Below are positions 1-8,261 of a stretch of DNA of 44,815 nucleotides, piece after piece. The stretch spans positions 1-44,815 of the forward strand of contig NZ_JAMXOT010000008.1 of NCBI RefSeq assembly GCF_024220515.1, in the 5' to 3' direction. How positions within the stretch are numbered: position 1 is the first letter of the stretch; each line of letters starts with the position of its first letter. This stretch comes from Oscillatoria sp. HE19RPO. GTDB taxonomy: Bacteria; Cyanobacteriota; Cyanobacteriia; Cyanobacteriales; Laspinemataceae. The notes below the pieces were generated by a model. The model ran no database searches and had not been told where the DNA came from. It saw only the letters and a program-made list of their open reading frames with translations. A program made the translations under genes and the position numbers.

Positions 1-429
1 GGCGTATTGCATACGCCCAAAAGAGGGCGTATGCAATACGCCCCTACAATCTACACACCTTGACAGGGCTAGGCAAAGAGACCTAACCCCCCAGCCCCCT
101 TCCCTCCGAGGGAAGGGGGAGCAAGAGGTATAAATTCCCCTTTTAGGCAAAATTGAGATGCTCCCATAGTAACAACTTCAGTCGTTCTCTTCAGGGAACT
201 CCAAAAAATAAAATCCCCAAAAAACCCGCAGGCTGTTCGCGTAGCGTTCCGCTTAGAAAGCCTGGGGCTACACGGACAAAGCGGTGCCTGCGCGGGCTAA
301 TACAGTCTTGTTAGGTGCTTAACCATCGGGATTTGGATGATTTATTTGTTGGAACACCCTCAATGGTTCATAGTAACAACTTCAGTCGTTCTCTTCAATT
401 GTTCATAGTAACAACTTCAGTCGTTCTCT
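1..429. repeat. Repeat-rich non-coding start of window
   Basis: No gene is seen here. Positions 1-18 and 25-42 form a perfect 18-nt inverted repeat around a 6-nt loop. Positions 95-105 and 109-119 form an 11-bp C/G-rich hairpin with a CCG loop. The motif ACTTCAGTCGTTCTCTTCA occurs three times, near 174-192, 381-397 and 414-432. Its reverse complement shares a core with the tandem array at 4744-4953. A MITE copy fills 193-360 and is listed separately. Confidence 0.75.
193..360. mobile_element. MITE-like element, copy A
   Basis: The left end reads AGGGAACTCCAAAAAATAAA. The right end, read on the minus strand, is AGGGTGTTCCAACAAATAAA, so these are imperfect terminal inverted repeats of about 20 nt. 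The interior carries the common GCAGGCT...GCGGGCTAA palindrome, itself interrupted at about 233-254 by a short GTTCGCGTAGCG-type insert. No ORF is present, so the element is non-autonomous. It shares ends and interior with the copies at 2007, 36179, 36582 and 44674. Confidence 0.7.
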
Positions 430-1176
430 TCAATTGTTCGTAGTAGCGTGAGCAAGAGGTTGAAGATTTAACTCTGCCTGCCATTGCCTCAAAGGCTTTT
501 CCCAACCCTCTTCCCACTTCTGGGCAAAGAGGGGCTTAACCGTTTTACCCATTTGAAATCCCTGGCCGATCGCTGCAAGCAACTGGGGCAACATTTCCGG
601 TGCTTTTAATGTAGTAGATATCAAACTATTCGCGACCAACAGGGTTGCCAGGGGATAGGGAAACTGCGGTAAATGGAATGCTTGTAAACCCAGTTCGCCG
701 ATTTCATCGGTATCAAATCCGGTCACAACGTGCCAGAGATCATGGGTTTGACTCAGCCGGAGTTCAACATATTCAGCATCGGATTTGGCGGTCATTCCAG
801 CATGGAGGTTGGGGTCGAATCCCGTTTTCTTTATATGGGCTGCATAGATGTATCCCAGGGAATTGTGGGGCAAGGTGAGTAAGGTATCTATGTCGTGGGC
901 GGGCGGAATGTAACGATCGCGAATCAGGGTAGCGCAAGCTGGATCTTGATTGAGATACTGCGCGACTAAATCGTAGGCAGGGGTTTCTAACAATCCATAA
1001 GTCAGTTCCCCGACTGTATCCAGGCTATAGTCTCCAAACAGCATTGAGATAAATGACTTAACGATCAGCAGCTTGGAACCCACGGATTTAACCCCCCGGA
1101 GGATTGGATTTTGCGTCTGTTTCTGCCCATGAATGTTCACAGATGCGTTGGTTGTAGCTAAATTGAACGGTTGCAT
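430..1176 (-). CDS. Coq4-family protein
   Basis: The 248-residue product carries the Coq4-family metal motif HDxxH-x11-E, seen as H145, D146, H149 and E161 in the segment HDLWHVVTGFDTDEIGELG. Coq4 in other organisms assists ubiquinone synthesis. Cyanobacteria make plastoquinone, so the substrate here is open, and a lipid or quinone-like ligand is an inference. The start at 1176 is preceded by GGAG on the minus strand. The gene diverges from the TetR gene at 1382 and appears to be read from the TTGACA/TATTAT promoter that contains a 15-nt inverted repeat, so it is probably the repressor's target. The family call is firm and the function is not. Confidence 0.8.
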   Translation of the reverse strand: MQPFNLATTNASVNIHGQKQTQNPILRGVKSVGSKLLIVKSFISMLFGDYSLDTVGELTYGLLETPAYDLVAQYLNQDPACATLIRDRYIPPAHDIDTLLTLPHNSLGYIYAAHIKKTGFDPNLHAGMTAKSDAEYVELRLSQTHDLWHVVTGFDTDEIGELGLQAFHLPQFPYPLATLLVANSLISTTLKAPEMLPQLLAAIGQGFQMGKTVKPLFAQKWEEGWEKPLRQWQAELNLQPLAHATTNN

Positions 1177-1301
1177 AAGACATCACTCCAAAAAAGTAAG
1201 TGGTGATCAATTGTGGACCCGTACACCCCTTAGATTCTCAAGACATAACGGGATTCTCTGGCAGCCCACCGAGTTAAGATATGAGCAAGACTCATATTTC
1301 T

Positions 1302-1331
1302 ATAATATGAGTACCCCTCATGTTTTGTCAA
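1302..1331 (-). promoter_or_regulatory. Sigma70-type promoter for the Coq4-family gene
   Basis: On the minus strand a perfect TTGACA -35 (plus positions 1326-1331) is followed after 18 nt by TATTAT (plus 1302-1307). The spacer contains part of the inverted-repeat operator at 1307-1353, so a bound repressor would block RNA polymerase. Confidence 0.6.
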
Positions 1332-1353
1332 GTAAAATATGAGGGGTACTCAT
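1307..1353. promoter_or_regulatory. Operator-like inverted repeat for the TetR regulator
   Basis: ATGAGTACCCCTCAT at 1307-1321 and its perfect reverse complement at 1339-1353 flank a 17-nt spacer. A third related dyad (ATATGAG-caaga-CTCATAT) lies at 1279-1297. All sit between the divergent Coq4-family and TetR genes and overlap the minus-strand promoter, as expected for an autoregulated TetR operator. Binding is inferred. Confidence 0.65.
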
Positions 1354-1381
1354 TTATTGTTCAAAGCCAAGGAGAATGCTC

Positions 1382-2026
1382 ATGTCTGAACGCCCACTAA
1401 CTGCCGGTGGAATGCGCCGCAAGCCGCGACAAGCCCGCAGCCAGGTGCGGGTCAATCGCATTCTGGATGTAGCAGAAGAATTGTTTGCCAGCCAGGGTTA
1501 CACCGCTACGACAACCAATGCGATCGCCGCTCAAGCCCAGGTTTCGATCGGGTCACTCTACCAGTTTTTCCCAGATAAAACCGCCATTCTAAAAGCCTTG
1601 GCCCTGCGTTATGCAGAAATGTTGCATCAACAGTTGACTGTCATTGATCAGACTGAGCCCACGACCCTCTCCTTATCGGATTACGTGGATCAGTTAATTG
1701 ATACCACCGATCGCTTCTTTACCGAGCACCCCAGCTACCATGCCATTTTTATGGAAGTGCAGGGAACAATCGGCGAATTGGAAGAAATCGATGAGGCAAC
1801 CGATGCTGAGTTAATTCAGGATTTAGCCTCTTCCCTAGCCAAACGGGATGCAAAATTAGAACGAGCGGATTGTGAGGCGATCGCCTTTGTCCTAGTCAAA
1901 GCGATCGGCACACTACTATGGCTCTCCCTCAACCAGGAGAAAACATTTCGACAGCGCCTAGTGACAGAAACTAAACGGCTCACTCTCAACTATTTGCAAA
2001 GCTACTTAGGGAACTCCAAAAAATAA
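1382..2026 (+). CDS. TetR/AcrR-family transcriptional regulator
   Basis: The product is 214 residues from the preferred start. The N-terminal helix-turn-helix, roughly residues 20-65, includes the typical segments RILDVAEELFASQGY, TTTNAIAAQAQVS and GSLYQFFPDK. The C-terminal ligand-binding half is variable. ATG 1382 is preferred over the in-frame ATG at 1376 because GGAG at 1371-1374 is 7 nt from it and only one base from the earlier one. The last residues (LGNSKK) and the stop codon are encoded by the end of a MITE-like element starting at 2007, so the native C-terminus has been replaced. It probably represses the divergent Coq4-family gene and itself. Confidence 0.88.
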   Translation: MSERPLTAGGMRRKPRQARSQVRVNRILDVAEELFASQGYTATTTNAIAAQAQVSIGSLYQFFPDKTAILKALALRYAEMLHQQLTVIDQTEPTTLSLSDYVDQLIDTTDRFFTEHPSYHAIFMEVQGTIGELEEIDEATDAELIQDLASSLAKRDAKLERADCEAIAFVLVKAIGTLLWLSLNQEKTFRQRLVTETKRLTLNYLQSYLGNSKK

Positions 2027-2213
2027 AATACCCACAAACCTCACACCCTGTTCGCGTAGCATTCCGTAAGGAAAGGGTCTGTCTCCAAGGACAGAGCCTC
2101 TCCTGCGCGGGATCAAGAGTAAAACGACTTTTAAACTCCGGATTTGGTATAATACAGTCTTGTTAGGTGCTTAACCATCGGGATTTGGATGATTTATTTG
2201 TTGGAACACCCTA
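2007..2213. mobile_element. MITE-like element, copy B, overlapping the TetR gene end
   Basis: The element has the same ends as copy A and is bracketed by TA on both sides (TA-GGGAACTCC ... GGAACACCC-TA). At 207 bp it is longer than copy A because its interior repeat has diverged. Its left end supplies the final codons and stop of the TetR gene. No transposase is encoded. The TA flanks suggest an IS630/Tc1-mariner-type mobiliser, which is an inference. Confidence 0.7.
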
Positions 2214-2497
2214 GGGAGGATTGACAAAAGGGGGGGTTTACTCAGACTTCGGAATCAAAGACAACTCATTAGTGGGAGCATTCGTTTCGGCGTTAGCTTG
2301 TTTTTTGGGGTTTTCCGATTTCTTCAAAATATCTGTAGAGGGGGGGAGGCTTTAAGGAAGTTTGACGGTCCTCTCTACAGATGTTTTGAGATCTGTAACT
2401 TCTTCTATCAACCCCTCTATGACTTTGGCCTGTGTCAATCCCATATCTACCCGTTGTGTCTGGGGCAACTGTTCAAGAGGAGAATGAAATAGCCTTG
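2214..2497. other. Intergenic stretch without recognised gene
   Basis: This lies between the MITE and the 3' end of the lipoprotein gene. A 64-codon ORF at 2298-2492 has no coding features and no recognisable start context. I see no other signal. Confidence 0.5.
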
Positions 2498-3256
2498 CTA
2501 TAACTTAACCCGCTGATTAATTTGCTGGCGCATTTCCGGCGTAATAATATCCGGTCCAATCCCTAGCTTATTCAGGGGAACTTTGATAAAACTGATATCA
2601 TCTTCTCCCGTAAACTTGCGGTCATTATTAGAATCTTGAACCACCTTGAGTAACAGAACTCCTAACGGTTTATCAATTTGCCAGAACACCAGTTGAGTAT
2701 TATCCGGCGTCACCTGTTTGAGATTTTTCCCGGAAGCATCAGCAATATAGCCAATTACTGCATCCTGGCGATCGCGATTTCCATCTTGATTCGTATCTTC
2801 AGGAATCACCTCTAAAAACATAAACTGATTTTTAATCGGTTCCCCGGCTTCATTTTCCTCATTAATCAGGTGAAATGAAGAAATTAAGGTATTTTCGCTG
2901 AGGAGTAAATGCGATTCTCCCGTGCGCCGATTATGAAAAATTAAATTATAAATCGTCATCAGACTCATGCGATCGTAGGCAGAATCTCGATACATATCCT
3001 TAGAAAATACACTTTTCGAGCTTTTTCCATCACCCTCCAATCCAACCGGAATAATAAAATAGTCAGATTGTTGGGGAAAAACTAACTCCCCATAGGAAAT
3101 ATTCGGTTCGGTATCACTGGCGTTGGCAGTTGTAAGAGTGCTTTGCCGATTCACAGTTCCAGTACAAGCTAAAGATAGGGCGCATAGCAGGGAGGCGATC
3201 GCGTAGCGTTTCCAAGGGAGAATCGCTGCGGTTTTGGCGAATTGATGACCTTTCAT
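2498..3256 (-). CDS. Predicted lipoprotein with EF-hand-like calcium loops
   Basis: The 252-residue protein begins with a basic stretch and a hydrophobic segment ending in a lipobox (LSLAC, Cys31), so it is predicted to be a membrane-anchored lipoprotein. Two Asp/Asn-rich loops, DTNQDGNRDRQDA near residue 154 and DSNNDRKFTGEDD near 208, resemble calcium-binding EF-hand or dockerin loops. I do not recognise a named family and the function is unknown. It is followed on the minus strand only by repeats. Confidence 0.65.
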   Translation of the reverse strand: MKGHQFAKTAAILPWKRYAIASLLCALSLACTGTVNRQSTLTTANASDTEPNISYGELVFPQQSDYFIIPVGLEGDGKSSKSVFSKDMYRDSAYDRMSLMTIYNLIFHNRRTGESHLLLSENTLISSFHLINEENEAGEPIKNQFMFLEVIPEDTNQDGNRDRQDAVIGYIADASGKNLKQVTPDNTQLVFWQIDKPLGVLLLKVVQDSNNDRKFTGEDDISFIKVPLNKLGIGPDIITPEMRQQINQRVKL

Positions 3257-3318
3257 TTATCCCTCGACATCAAATTAAGGTGTGTTTGGGCGTCGGTATC
3301 GGATTAGATTCCGGGGAC

Positions 3319-3388
3319 AAGAAACCGGGTTTCTTTCCGAACTTCCTGTTCATTCCCATGATTTTGGGCCAGAAACCCGGTTTCTCAC
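3319..3388. repeat. Paired GAAACCGGGTTTC palindromic repeat
   Basis: An AAGAAACCGGGTTTCTTT motif is followed about 40 nt later by AGAAACCCGGTTTCT. The same paired arrangement recurs at 4640-4712, 14637-14710, 16978-17043 and 25722-25791, always between genes. The element can fold into nested hairpins. Confidence 0.7.
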
Positions 3389-3478
3389 CTGGATTGTACC
3401 GACGTTCTAGGATGATGCTACAACAAGAGCTATGGGTTTTCCGGTTCGCACCAGAAGATGCCTGGGGGGGATGCTTTA

Positions 3479-4033
3479 TCAACCCACGGATTTTGCCATA
3501 TAAATATCCGGTTTCCCTATCCCATTGGCATCGGGCATGACGCCGACGATTTCAAACCCACACTTTTGATAAAATTCATAGGGATGGCCTCGCAAATTTT
3601 GAATATCCCGAATTTTTTCCCACAAATTGGAGTAAAGATTTACCCCGGAAAGACTGGTCATATTCATTTCATCATCACTTCCCAACCAGAGGGTTAATGC
3701 ACCTCGTTGTCTGACTTGTTCTTCTAAATCCTTCACGAGAGCTCTGCCAATCCCTTGGCGGCGATAATCCGCCGCCACCACAAGGGGATGAACCTCCCAA
3801 ACATGGCCGTTATATTGGGAAATTCCGCCAACCCATCCTAATACTTCACCTGCCTCATTGATAGCAATTCGGTTAATTCTATCCTCTGCCCAGGAATCTA
3901 AAACCTCCTGTCTTGCCGCCTCGATTGTGGGCCATGCTTCCGGCCAGTTTTCACGAAACCCTTTCAGGAGTAATTCACGCAGGGGTTCAAGGAAGGTATC
4001 CCGGCAATCCGGTAAGTCAATGATATTAAACAT
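3479..4033 (-). CDS. GNAT-family N-acetyltransferase
   Basis: The 184-residue protein has the acetyl-CoA pyrophosphate-binding motif R/Q-x-x-G-x-G/A in VVAADYRRQGIGRALVKDLE, followed by the GNAT-typical segment FYQKCGFEIVG near the C-terminus. The acceptor substrate cannot be deduced. The gene starts 4 nt after the stop of the upstream exonuclease gene (ending at 4038), so the two probably share a transcript. Confidence 0.82.
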   Translation of the reverse strand: MFNIIDLPDCRDTFLEPLRELLLKGFRENWPEAWPTIEAARQEVLDSWAEDRINRIAINEAGEVLGWVGGISQYNGHVWEVHPLVVAADYRRQGIGRALVKDLEEQVRQRGALTLWLGSDDEMNMTSLSGVNLYSNLWEKIRDIQNLRGHPYEFYQKCGFEIVGVMPDANGIGKPDIYMAKSVG

Positions 4034-4037
4034 TAGC

Positions 4038-4592
4038 TCATTTCCGTTGCTCAGTAATTAATTTAGCCAAAATTTTAGCAATATTCCAGGCATCATCATG
4101 ACCTCGGTGGTGGGTTCCCTCTAAGGGCAAATTGAGCTGTTCTAATGCCCCGGCCATTCCTACTTCTTTTTCTAAGGCATACATAACTGAAAACAAGGTT
4201 TTTACGTTAATGTGCCGATTACTAAAGGGATATCGAATCCCTTTTTTCTCGCACTCTACTTGAAATTGCCGTTTATCAAATTCGCCATAACTGGCCCAAA
4301 TTCTTTGATGGGCAATATATTTATTTCTGAGCATGGAACAAGCTTGGCCCAAGGATACTCCTTGGTTCACTTGGGCTTGAGTTAAGGTGGTGAGTTGGGT
4401 GCAGAATTCACTCACTTGGGACTGTTTGGGTTTGACTAAGATGCTCTTTTTTTCTAGTAGTTCCCCAGAGGTGATATCCAGGGGACAGATGCCTATTTCG
4501 ATGATTTCTCGTTCTTGATTGGGTGGGGGTTCTTTTTCCCAGCAGGTTGCTTCAATGTCAATGACTATAATCTGATCTAGTCTGATTGCCAT
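4038..4592 (-). CDS. DEDDh-type 3'-5' exonuclease (Eri1/KapD-like)
   Basis: The product is 184 residues from the preferred start. It has ExoI motif IDIEATCW (catalytic D and E) near the N-terminus and ExoIII motif HRGHDDAWN near the C-terminus, with the NVKTLFSV region between them, as in DEDDh RNA/DNA exonucleases. An in-frame ATG at 4664 would add 24 residues, but those are encoded by a dispersed GAAACCCGG repeat, so ATG at 4592 (product MAIRLDQ...) is more credible. The gene lies just upstream of the GNAT gene, probably in an operon. Confidence 0.8.
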   Translation of the reverse strand: MAIRLDQIIVIDIEATCWEKEPPPNQEREIIEIGICPLDITSGELLEKKSILVKPKQSQVSEFCTQLTTLTQAQVNQGVSLGQACSMLRNKYIAHQRIWASYGEFDKRQFQVECEKKGIRYPFSNRHINVKTLFSVMYALEKEVGMAGALEQLNLPLEGTHHRGHDDAWNIAKILAKLITEQRK

Positions 4593-4639
4593 GTTTTGAA
4601 TAGTTTTAAGGAAGGGATAGGAGGTGGGTACAGGAGAGG

Positions 4640-4712
4640 GAAGAAAAACCGGGTTTCTTGACAAGATTTGTGGCAGTTTGTAGCCACTTTGGGATGGAAA
4701 CCCGGTTTTTGG
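4640..4712. repeat. Paired GAAACCGGGTTTC palindromic repeat
   Basis: This is the same paired arrangement as at 3319-3388: AAACCGGGTTTCTTGAC, about 40 nt, then GGAAACCCGGTTTTT. Confidence 0.65.
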
Positions 4713-4743
4713 AGTTGGAATTTTAAAATGGGACCGGGGGGCT

Positions 4744-4953
4744 AACGACTGAAGTCGGGACGTTGAACTTAAGAAACGACTGAAGTCGGGACGTTGAACA
4801 TGAAGAAGAGAACGACTGAAGTCGGGACGTTGAACATGAAGAAGAGAACGACTGAAGTCGGGACGTTGAACTTAAGAAACGACTGAAGTCGGGACGTTGA
4901 ACATGAAGAAGAGAACGACTGAAGTCGGGACGTTGAACAATTAAGAACGACTG
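4744..4953. repeat. Tandem array of a 25-nt repeat
   Basis: Six copies of a 25-nt unit beginning AACGACTGAAGTCGGGACGT start at about 4744, 4775, 4811, 4847, 4878 and 4914, and a partial copy follows near 4944. Spacers alternate between only two short sequences (TTAAGA and ATGAAGAAGAG), so this is not a CRISPR. Each unit holds a CGACT-GA-AGTCG dyad. The array lies at the 3' end of murF. Confidence 0.8.
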
Positions 4954-4977
4954 GCTGGGTTTTTACTTACCTGGAAT

Positions 4978-6351
4978 TTACGCGGCTCGAAATTTTTCGA
5001 CTACGCGATCGAGTTGGACGGAATGAGAGGCTTTAAAGAGAATGCGATCGCCACTTTTTACCCAGTCTTTGACTCGCTGGCAGAGGTAATCATGGGCGTT
5101 TTGTTGTTCGATATCGATAATTTCTACAAGGGGTAACCCTGTTGCACCTTTGGCCATTGCTGCGGCTTCTGCGGGGTCGGCAAAGATGAATAATCCATCG
5201 AGATTTAAGGATTGGGCAACGCTGCCGATGCGCTGATGAAATTCTAGCGATCGCTCTCCCAATTCTTTCATGGTTCCGAGGACGGCTATATGCCGTTTTC
5301 CTGGGGTTTTTGCCAGCATTTGGAGTGCAGCAGTCATGGATTCTAACCCGGCATTGTAGGTTTCATCTAAAATGACAATATCATTGGCTAATTCATACCG
5401 TCTGGCCCTGCCATCGGGTAATTCCACGGCTAAACCGGATTTGAGCGGTTCCCAACTCACATTGAGGAGTTTGGCGACGGCTAATGCAGCTAAATAGTTT
5501 AAAGCATTATGTTCCCCGGGAAGCGGGACGGGAAAAGTCGTGCCTTCGACTTCTAGGACATCTCCCGCTTTTAAGGTTCCCTGCAAGTCTCCCCCGGTTA
5601 ACCCATAGGTGAGGGTTTTTCCGGACCAGACTTTTGCTGCGGTTTCTATTAATCGGGAATTGTCGTAATTGAGGACGGCGATTCCTTCTGGGGACATTTT
5701 TTCTAAGAGTTCACATTTGGCTTTGGCGATCGCCTCTTCGGAACCCAAGCGTTCAATATGCGCTGTACCGACATTAGTAATGACGCCAATGGTCGGGGCG
5801 GCAATTTCTGCGAGGAGGGCAATTTCTCCGGTGCCGCGCATGGCCATTTCAATCACAGCATAATGATGGTCTGCGGTCAAATTTAAGAGGGTTTTGGGAA
5901 CGCCAATTTCGTTATTATAATTCTTCTCAGTTTTGAGAACAGGTCCCTGGGTGTTCAAAACCGCTGAGATTAATTCTTTGGTGGTGGTTTTGCCGACGGA
6001 TCCGGTGACGCCAATCACGGGGATGTCAAACTGGGTGCGCCACCAATGGGCGATCGCCTGATAAGCGGCTAAGGTATCCGGGACTACCAATAGGGGCCAG
6101 TCTGGGTTGGGACTCACATAGTTGCGATCGACAATGGCGGCGATCGCCCCTTTGTCAAATGCGGACCCAATAAACTGATGCCCATCAAACTGTGTCCCTC
6201 TTAGGGCCACAAAGACCTCACCAGCCCGTAAACTGCGCGTATCCGTGATCATACCGAGAGCCTGTTTTGCGCCCAGTTCCTCTGATAGGGGGTGAAGGGC
6301 TTGGGCATTCAAGAGGGAAAGCAGTTGAGCAAGGGTCACAACACAAGACAT
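4978..6351 (-). CDS. murF: UDP-N-acetylmuramoyl-tripeptide--D-alanyl-D-alanine ligase MurF
   Basis: The cytoplasmic enzyme adds D-Ala-D-Ala to the UDP-MurNAc tripeptide in peptidoglycan synthesis. Its 457 residues match the usual length. Visible are the N-terminal substrate domain (MITDTRSLRAGEVFVAL...), the Mur-ligase ATP-binding loop GVTGSVGKTTTK at about 114-125, the central EKNYNNEIGVPKTLL segment typical of MurF, and the C-terminal ligase domain with DETYNAG and GTMKELG. It is transcribed alone on the minus strand, with a repeat array downstream and a 500-nt intergenic region upstream. Confidence 0.95.
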   Translation of the reverse strand: MSCVVTLAQLLSLLNAQALHPLSEELGAKQALGMITDTRSLRAGEVFVALRGTQFDGHQFIGSAFDKGAIAAIVDRNYVSPNPDWPLLVVPDTLAAYQAIAHWWRTQFDIPVIGVTGSVGKTTTKELISAVLNTQGPVLKTEKNYNNEIGVPKTLLNLTADHHYAVIEMAMRGTGEIALLAEIAAPTIGVITNVGTAHIERLGSEEAIAKAKCELLEKMSPEGIAVLNYDNSRLIETAAKVWSGKTLTYGLTGGDLQGTLKAGDVLEVEGTTFPVPLPGEHNALNYLAALAVAKLLNVSWEPLKSGLAVELPDGRARRYELANDIVILDETYNAGLESMTAALQMLAKTPGKRHIAVLGTMKELGERSLEFHQRIGSVAQSLNLDGLFIFADPAEAAAMAKGATGLPLVEIIDIEQQNAHDYLCQRVKDWVKSGDRILFKASHSVQLDRVVEKFRAA

Positions 6352-6852
6352 GATGGCAGGACTTGAATTTAATAAAAATTAATGATACCATCCCCGAAAG
6401 CTGGCACGAACACCAGCGATCGCCTCAATCGGAGCAATCTCAGCCGTGGACATACCATAAAGGTGTTTCCAAGGTCAATCGTGATAAATCTTCATTAAAA
6501 TTCCGTGAATCCCCCCTGGCATCTTTATCAACTTTTTACGATACTGGATGGTTGAGGAGATCTGCCTAGGCTATTCTAATAGATAGAGGTCCTATGCGTC
6601 CGGGAAAGCTCAGACCCGTTCCCAAATCGCAAAAGCTCACCCACTCTTTTAGAAGAGTTTCATGTAACATTATGTGAATCCCAGCGGCCCGAGACTGATC
6701 TGAATCGGTTTGATAGCCATTATCCAAGCGGATTAACAATTAATTATCCATTAAGGTCTGACAATCTTCCACCGGGGGAAATTGTGTCCTATTGAAAACG
6801 CTCGCTCTGGGAAATTGAATCAAATTAAACATCTGGGCAGGGGGAAAGTCAA
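6352..6852. other. Intergenic region between murF and a divergent gene
   Basis: The 500 nt must hold the promoters of murF (minus) and the 6853 gene (plus). I see no clear -35/-10 pair, terminator or dispersed repeat here, and short ORFs in it lack coding features. Confidence 0.45.
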
Positions 6853-8136
6853 GTGAATCATCGAACGGATCCTTACAACCGAAAAACAAGCCAGGAGGAG
6901 CAGTTACTATACGATCACCTCCTCGAATTGGTGAAAGCGGAGCCACCGTCCGAACTGATCTCGCGCTTTCAAAGCCTCTTTATTGAAGGCAGGGACTACC
7001 CCGAAGCTGAGATTTCAGGGGCGTTAGGTCGGATGCTCACCTATAAGGGCATGGACCAAGACTTTAAGTTTATTCTAAATAGATGTTGCCACATTTTAGT
7101 GAATCGCTGGCAAATGCACAGCCAAACGCAAGAGGCGATTCCCGAGTTGGTGGCCCTGTTTGAGCGGCCTGGGGGCTATAATCCTTATGGACGCTCTCGA
7201 ACGGGCCGACAGTTGCAAGAATTAGTCAAAGACTTCACCGCAACGGATCAGTACCTAACCCTGAGACGGTTATCGAAGGTGGTGCAACATAGTTCGGAAA
7301 TCAGCCCGCCTAAAGAGCATCGGCCCCTGGGGACCTTTATCGATCGCTATCCCTACCTGTACTCTCATTGCTTGCTGAGTGAAGATAGCAGCTATGAGCA
7401 TCAGCAAACCGTGCGAAAAATTCAAGCGCAACGGCAACGGCAATTTGAAATTAACTTATCCCAGTATGTCACCTATCAAGTCCGACGATCGCAGGTCCGG
7501 CGGATGGGGAATGTGAATGCAGTCCGAAACCTGTCGCCGGTTAACAATCCCACCTTACTGAGCGATCGCGAACTGTATTATTCCCTGAAAGATTATGTCG
7601 GGAAAGCAGAAGGGGGCCACACTTACCGGGACTTAGCGCAGAGTTTTATCACCCACACCAGTCAAGCTCCGAACTACCGAGAATTTAAAGCCGATTTATA
7701 CGACTACCTGATTGGGTCCGTTGACCCGGAATATGGCAAACGCCAATTTAACGACAAATTATGTAAGCATTTAAAAGCCACCTTACCCCAGAGTGATTCC
7801 CAGAAACTCAGTGATTTTCTGGTGGTGAGAACTTGCAGCCAACTCCTGAACTTTTTAGTCGTGGAAAGCTCTCAAAAGCCCACTCACTTTATCTTTCTGG
7901 ATGTGGTTTCTAATATTGGACCTACCCGGACAACGGGGATGCTGCTGAAAATTGTTCTGCTTTGTCGGAAAGTGAAACCCTATTTAGAAAAACGGCTATC
8001 CATCTTATTTAACCACTATGAAAATTCTAACAATGATAGCATTATCTGGCTCATCAAAATGTTAGAAAATGTCAATGTAGCCTTAAGTACCAATTTTGGG
8101 GCGCTTGACCTATCTTTCATGAGCCAAATTGCCTAA
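6853..8136 (+). CDS. Conserved cyanobacterial hypothetical protein
   Basis: The 427-residue soluble protein has no signal peptide, membrane segment or catalytic motif that I recognise. It looks largely helical, with Tyr/Arg-rich stretches. The start is GTG at 6853, preceded by an AGGGGGAAAG ribosome site. It lies 125 nt upstream of the GTPase gene on the same strand, so the two may be co-transcribed. No function is proposed. Confidence 0.7.
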   Translation: MNHRTDPYNRKTSQEEQLLYDHLLELVKAEPPSELISRFQSLFIEGRDYPEAEISGALGRMLTYKGMDQDFKFILNRCCHILVNRWQMHSQTQEAIPELVALFERPGGYNPYGRSRTGRQLQELVKDFTATDQYLTLRRLSKVVQHSSEISPPKEHRPLGTFIDRYPYLYSHCLLSEDSSYEHQQTVRKIQAQRQRQFEINLSQYVTYQVRRSQVRRMGNVNAVRNLSPVNNPTLLSDRELYYSLKDYVGKAEGGHTYRDLAQSFITHTSQAPNYREFKADLYDYLIGSVDPEYGKRQFNDKLCKHLKATLPQSDSQKLSDFLVVRTCSQLLNFLVVESSQKPTHFIFLDVVSNIGPTRTTGMLLKIVLLCRKVKPYLEKRLSILFNHYENSNNDSIIWLIKMLENVNVALSTNFGALDLSFMSQIA

Positions 8137-8261
8137 AACCCCGCGATTAAATAGTTTTAATCCTGGAGTTTGAGGCATTCCCCCTCAATTTCATCTCCCC
8201 GTCTCGGGCTAGTCTGGACTACGATTGGTAGTGTAGATCGCTGAAGGATAGCCCACCTCTT

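Noticed and set aside
2298-2492. 64-codon plus-strand ORF before the lipoprotein gene end
   Set aside because: There is no start context and it is Cys/Phe-rich like non-coding frames. It is probably chance.
4744-4953. CRISPR-like repeat array
   Set aside because: The spacers are only 6 or 11 nt and are of two repeating types, and no cas genes are nearby.
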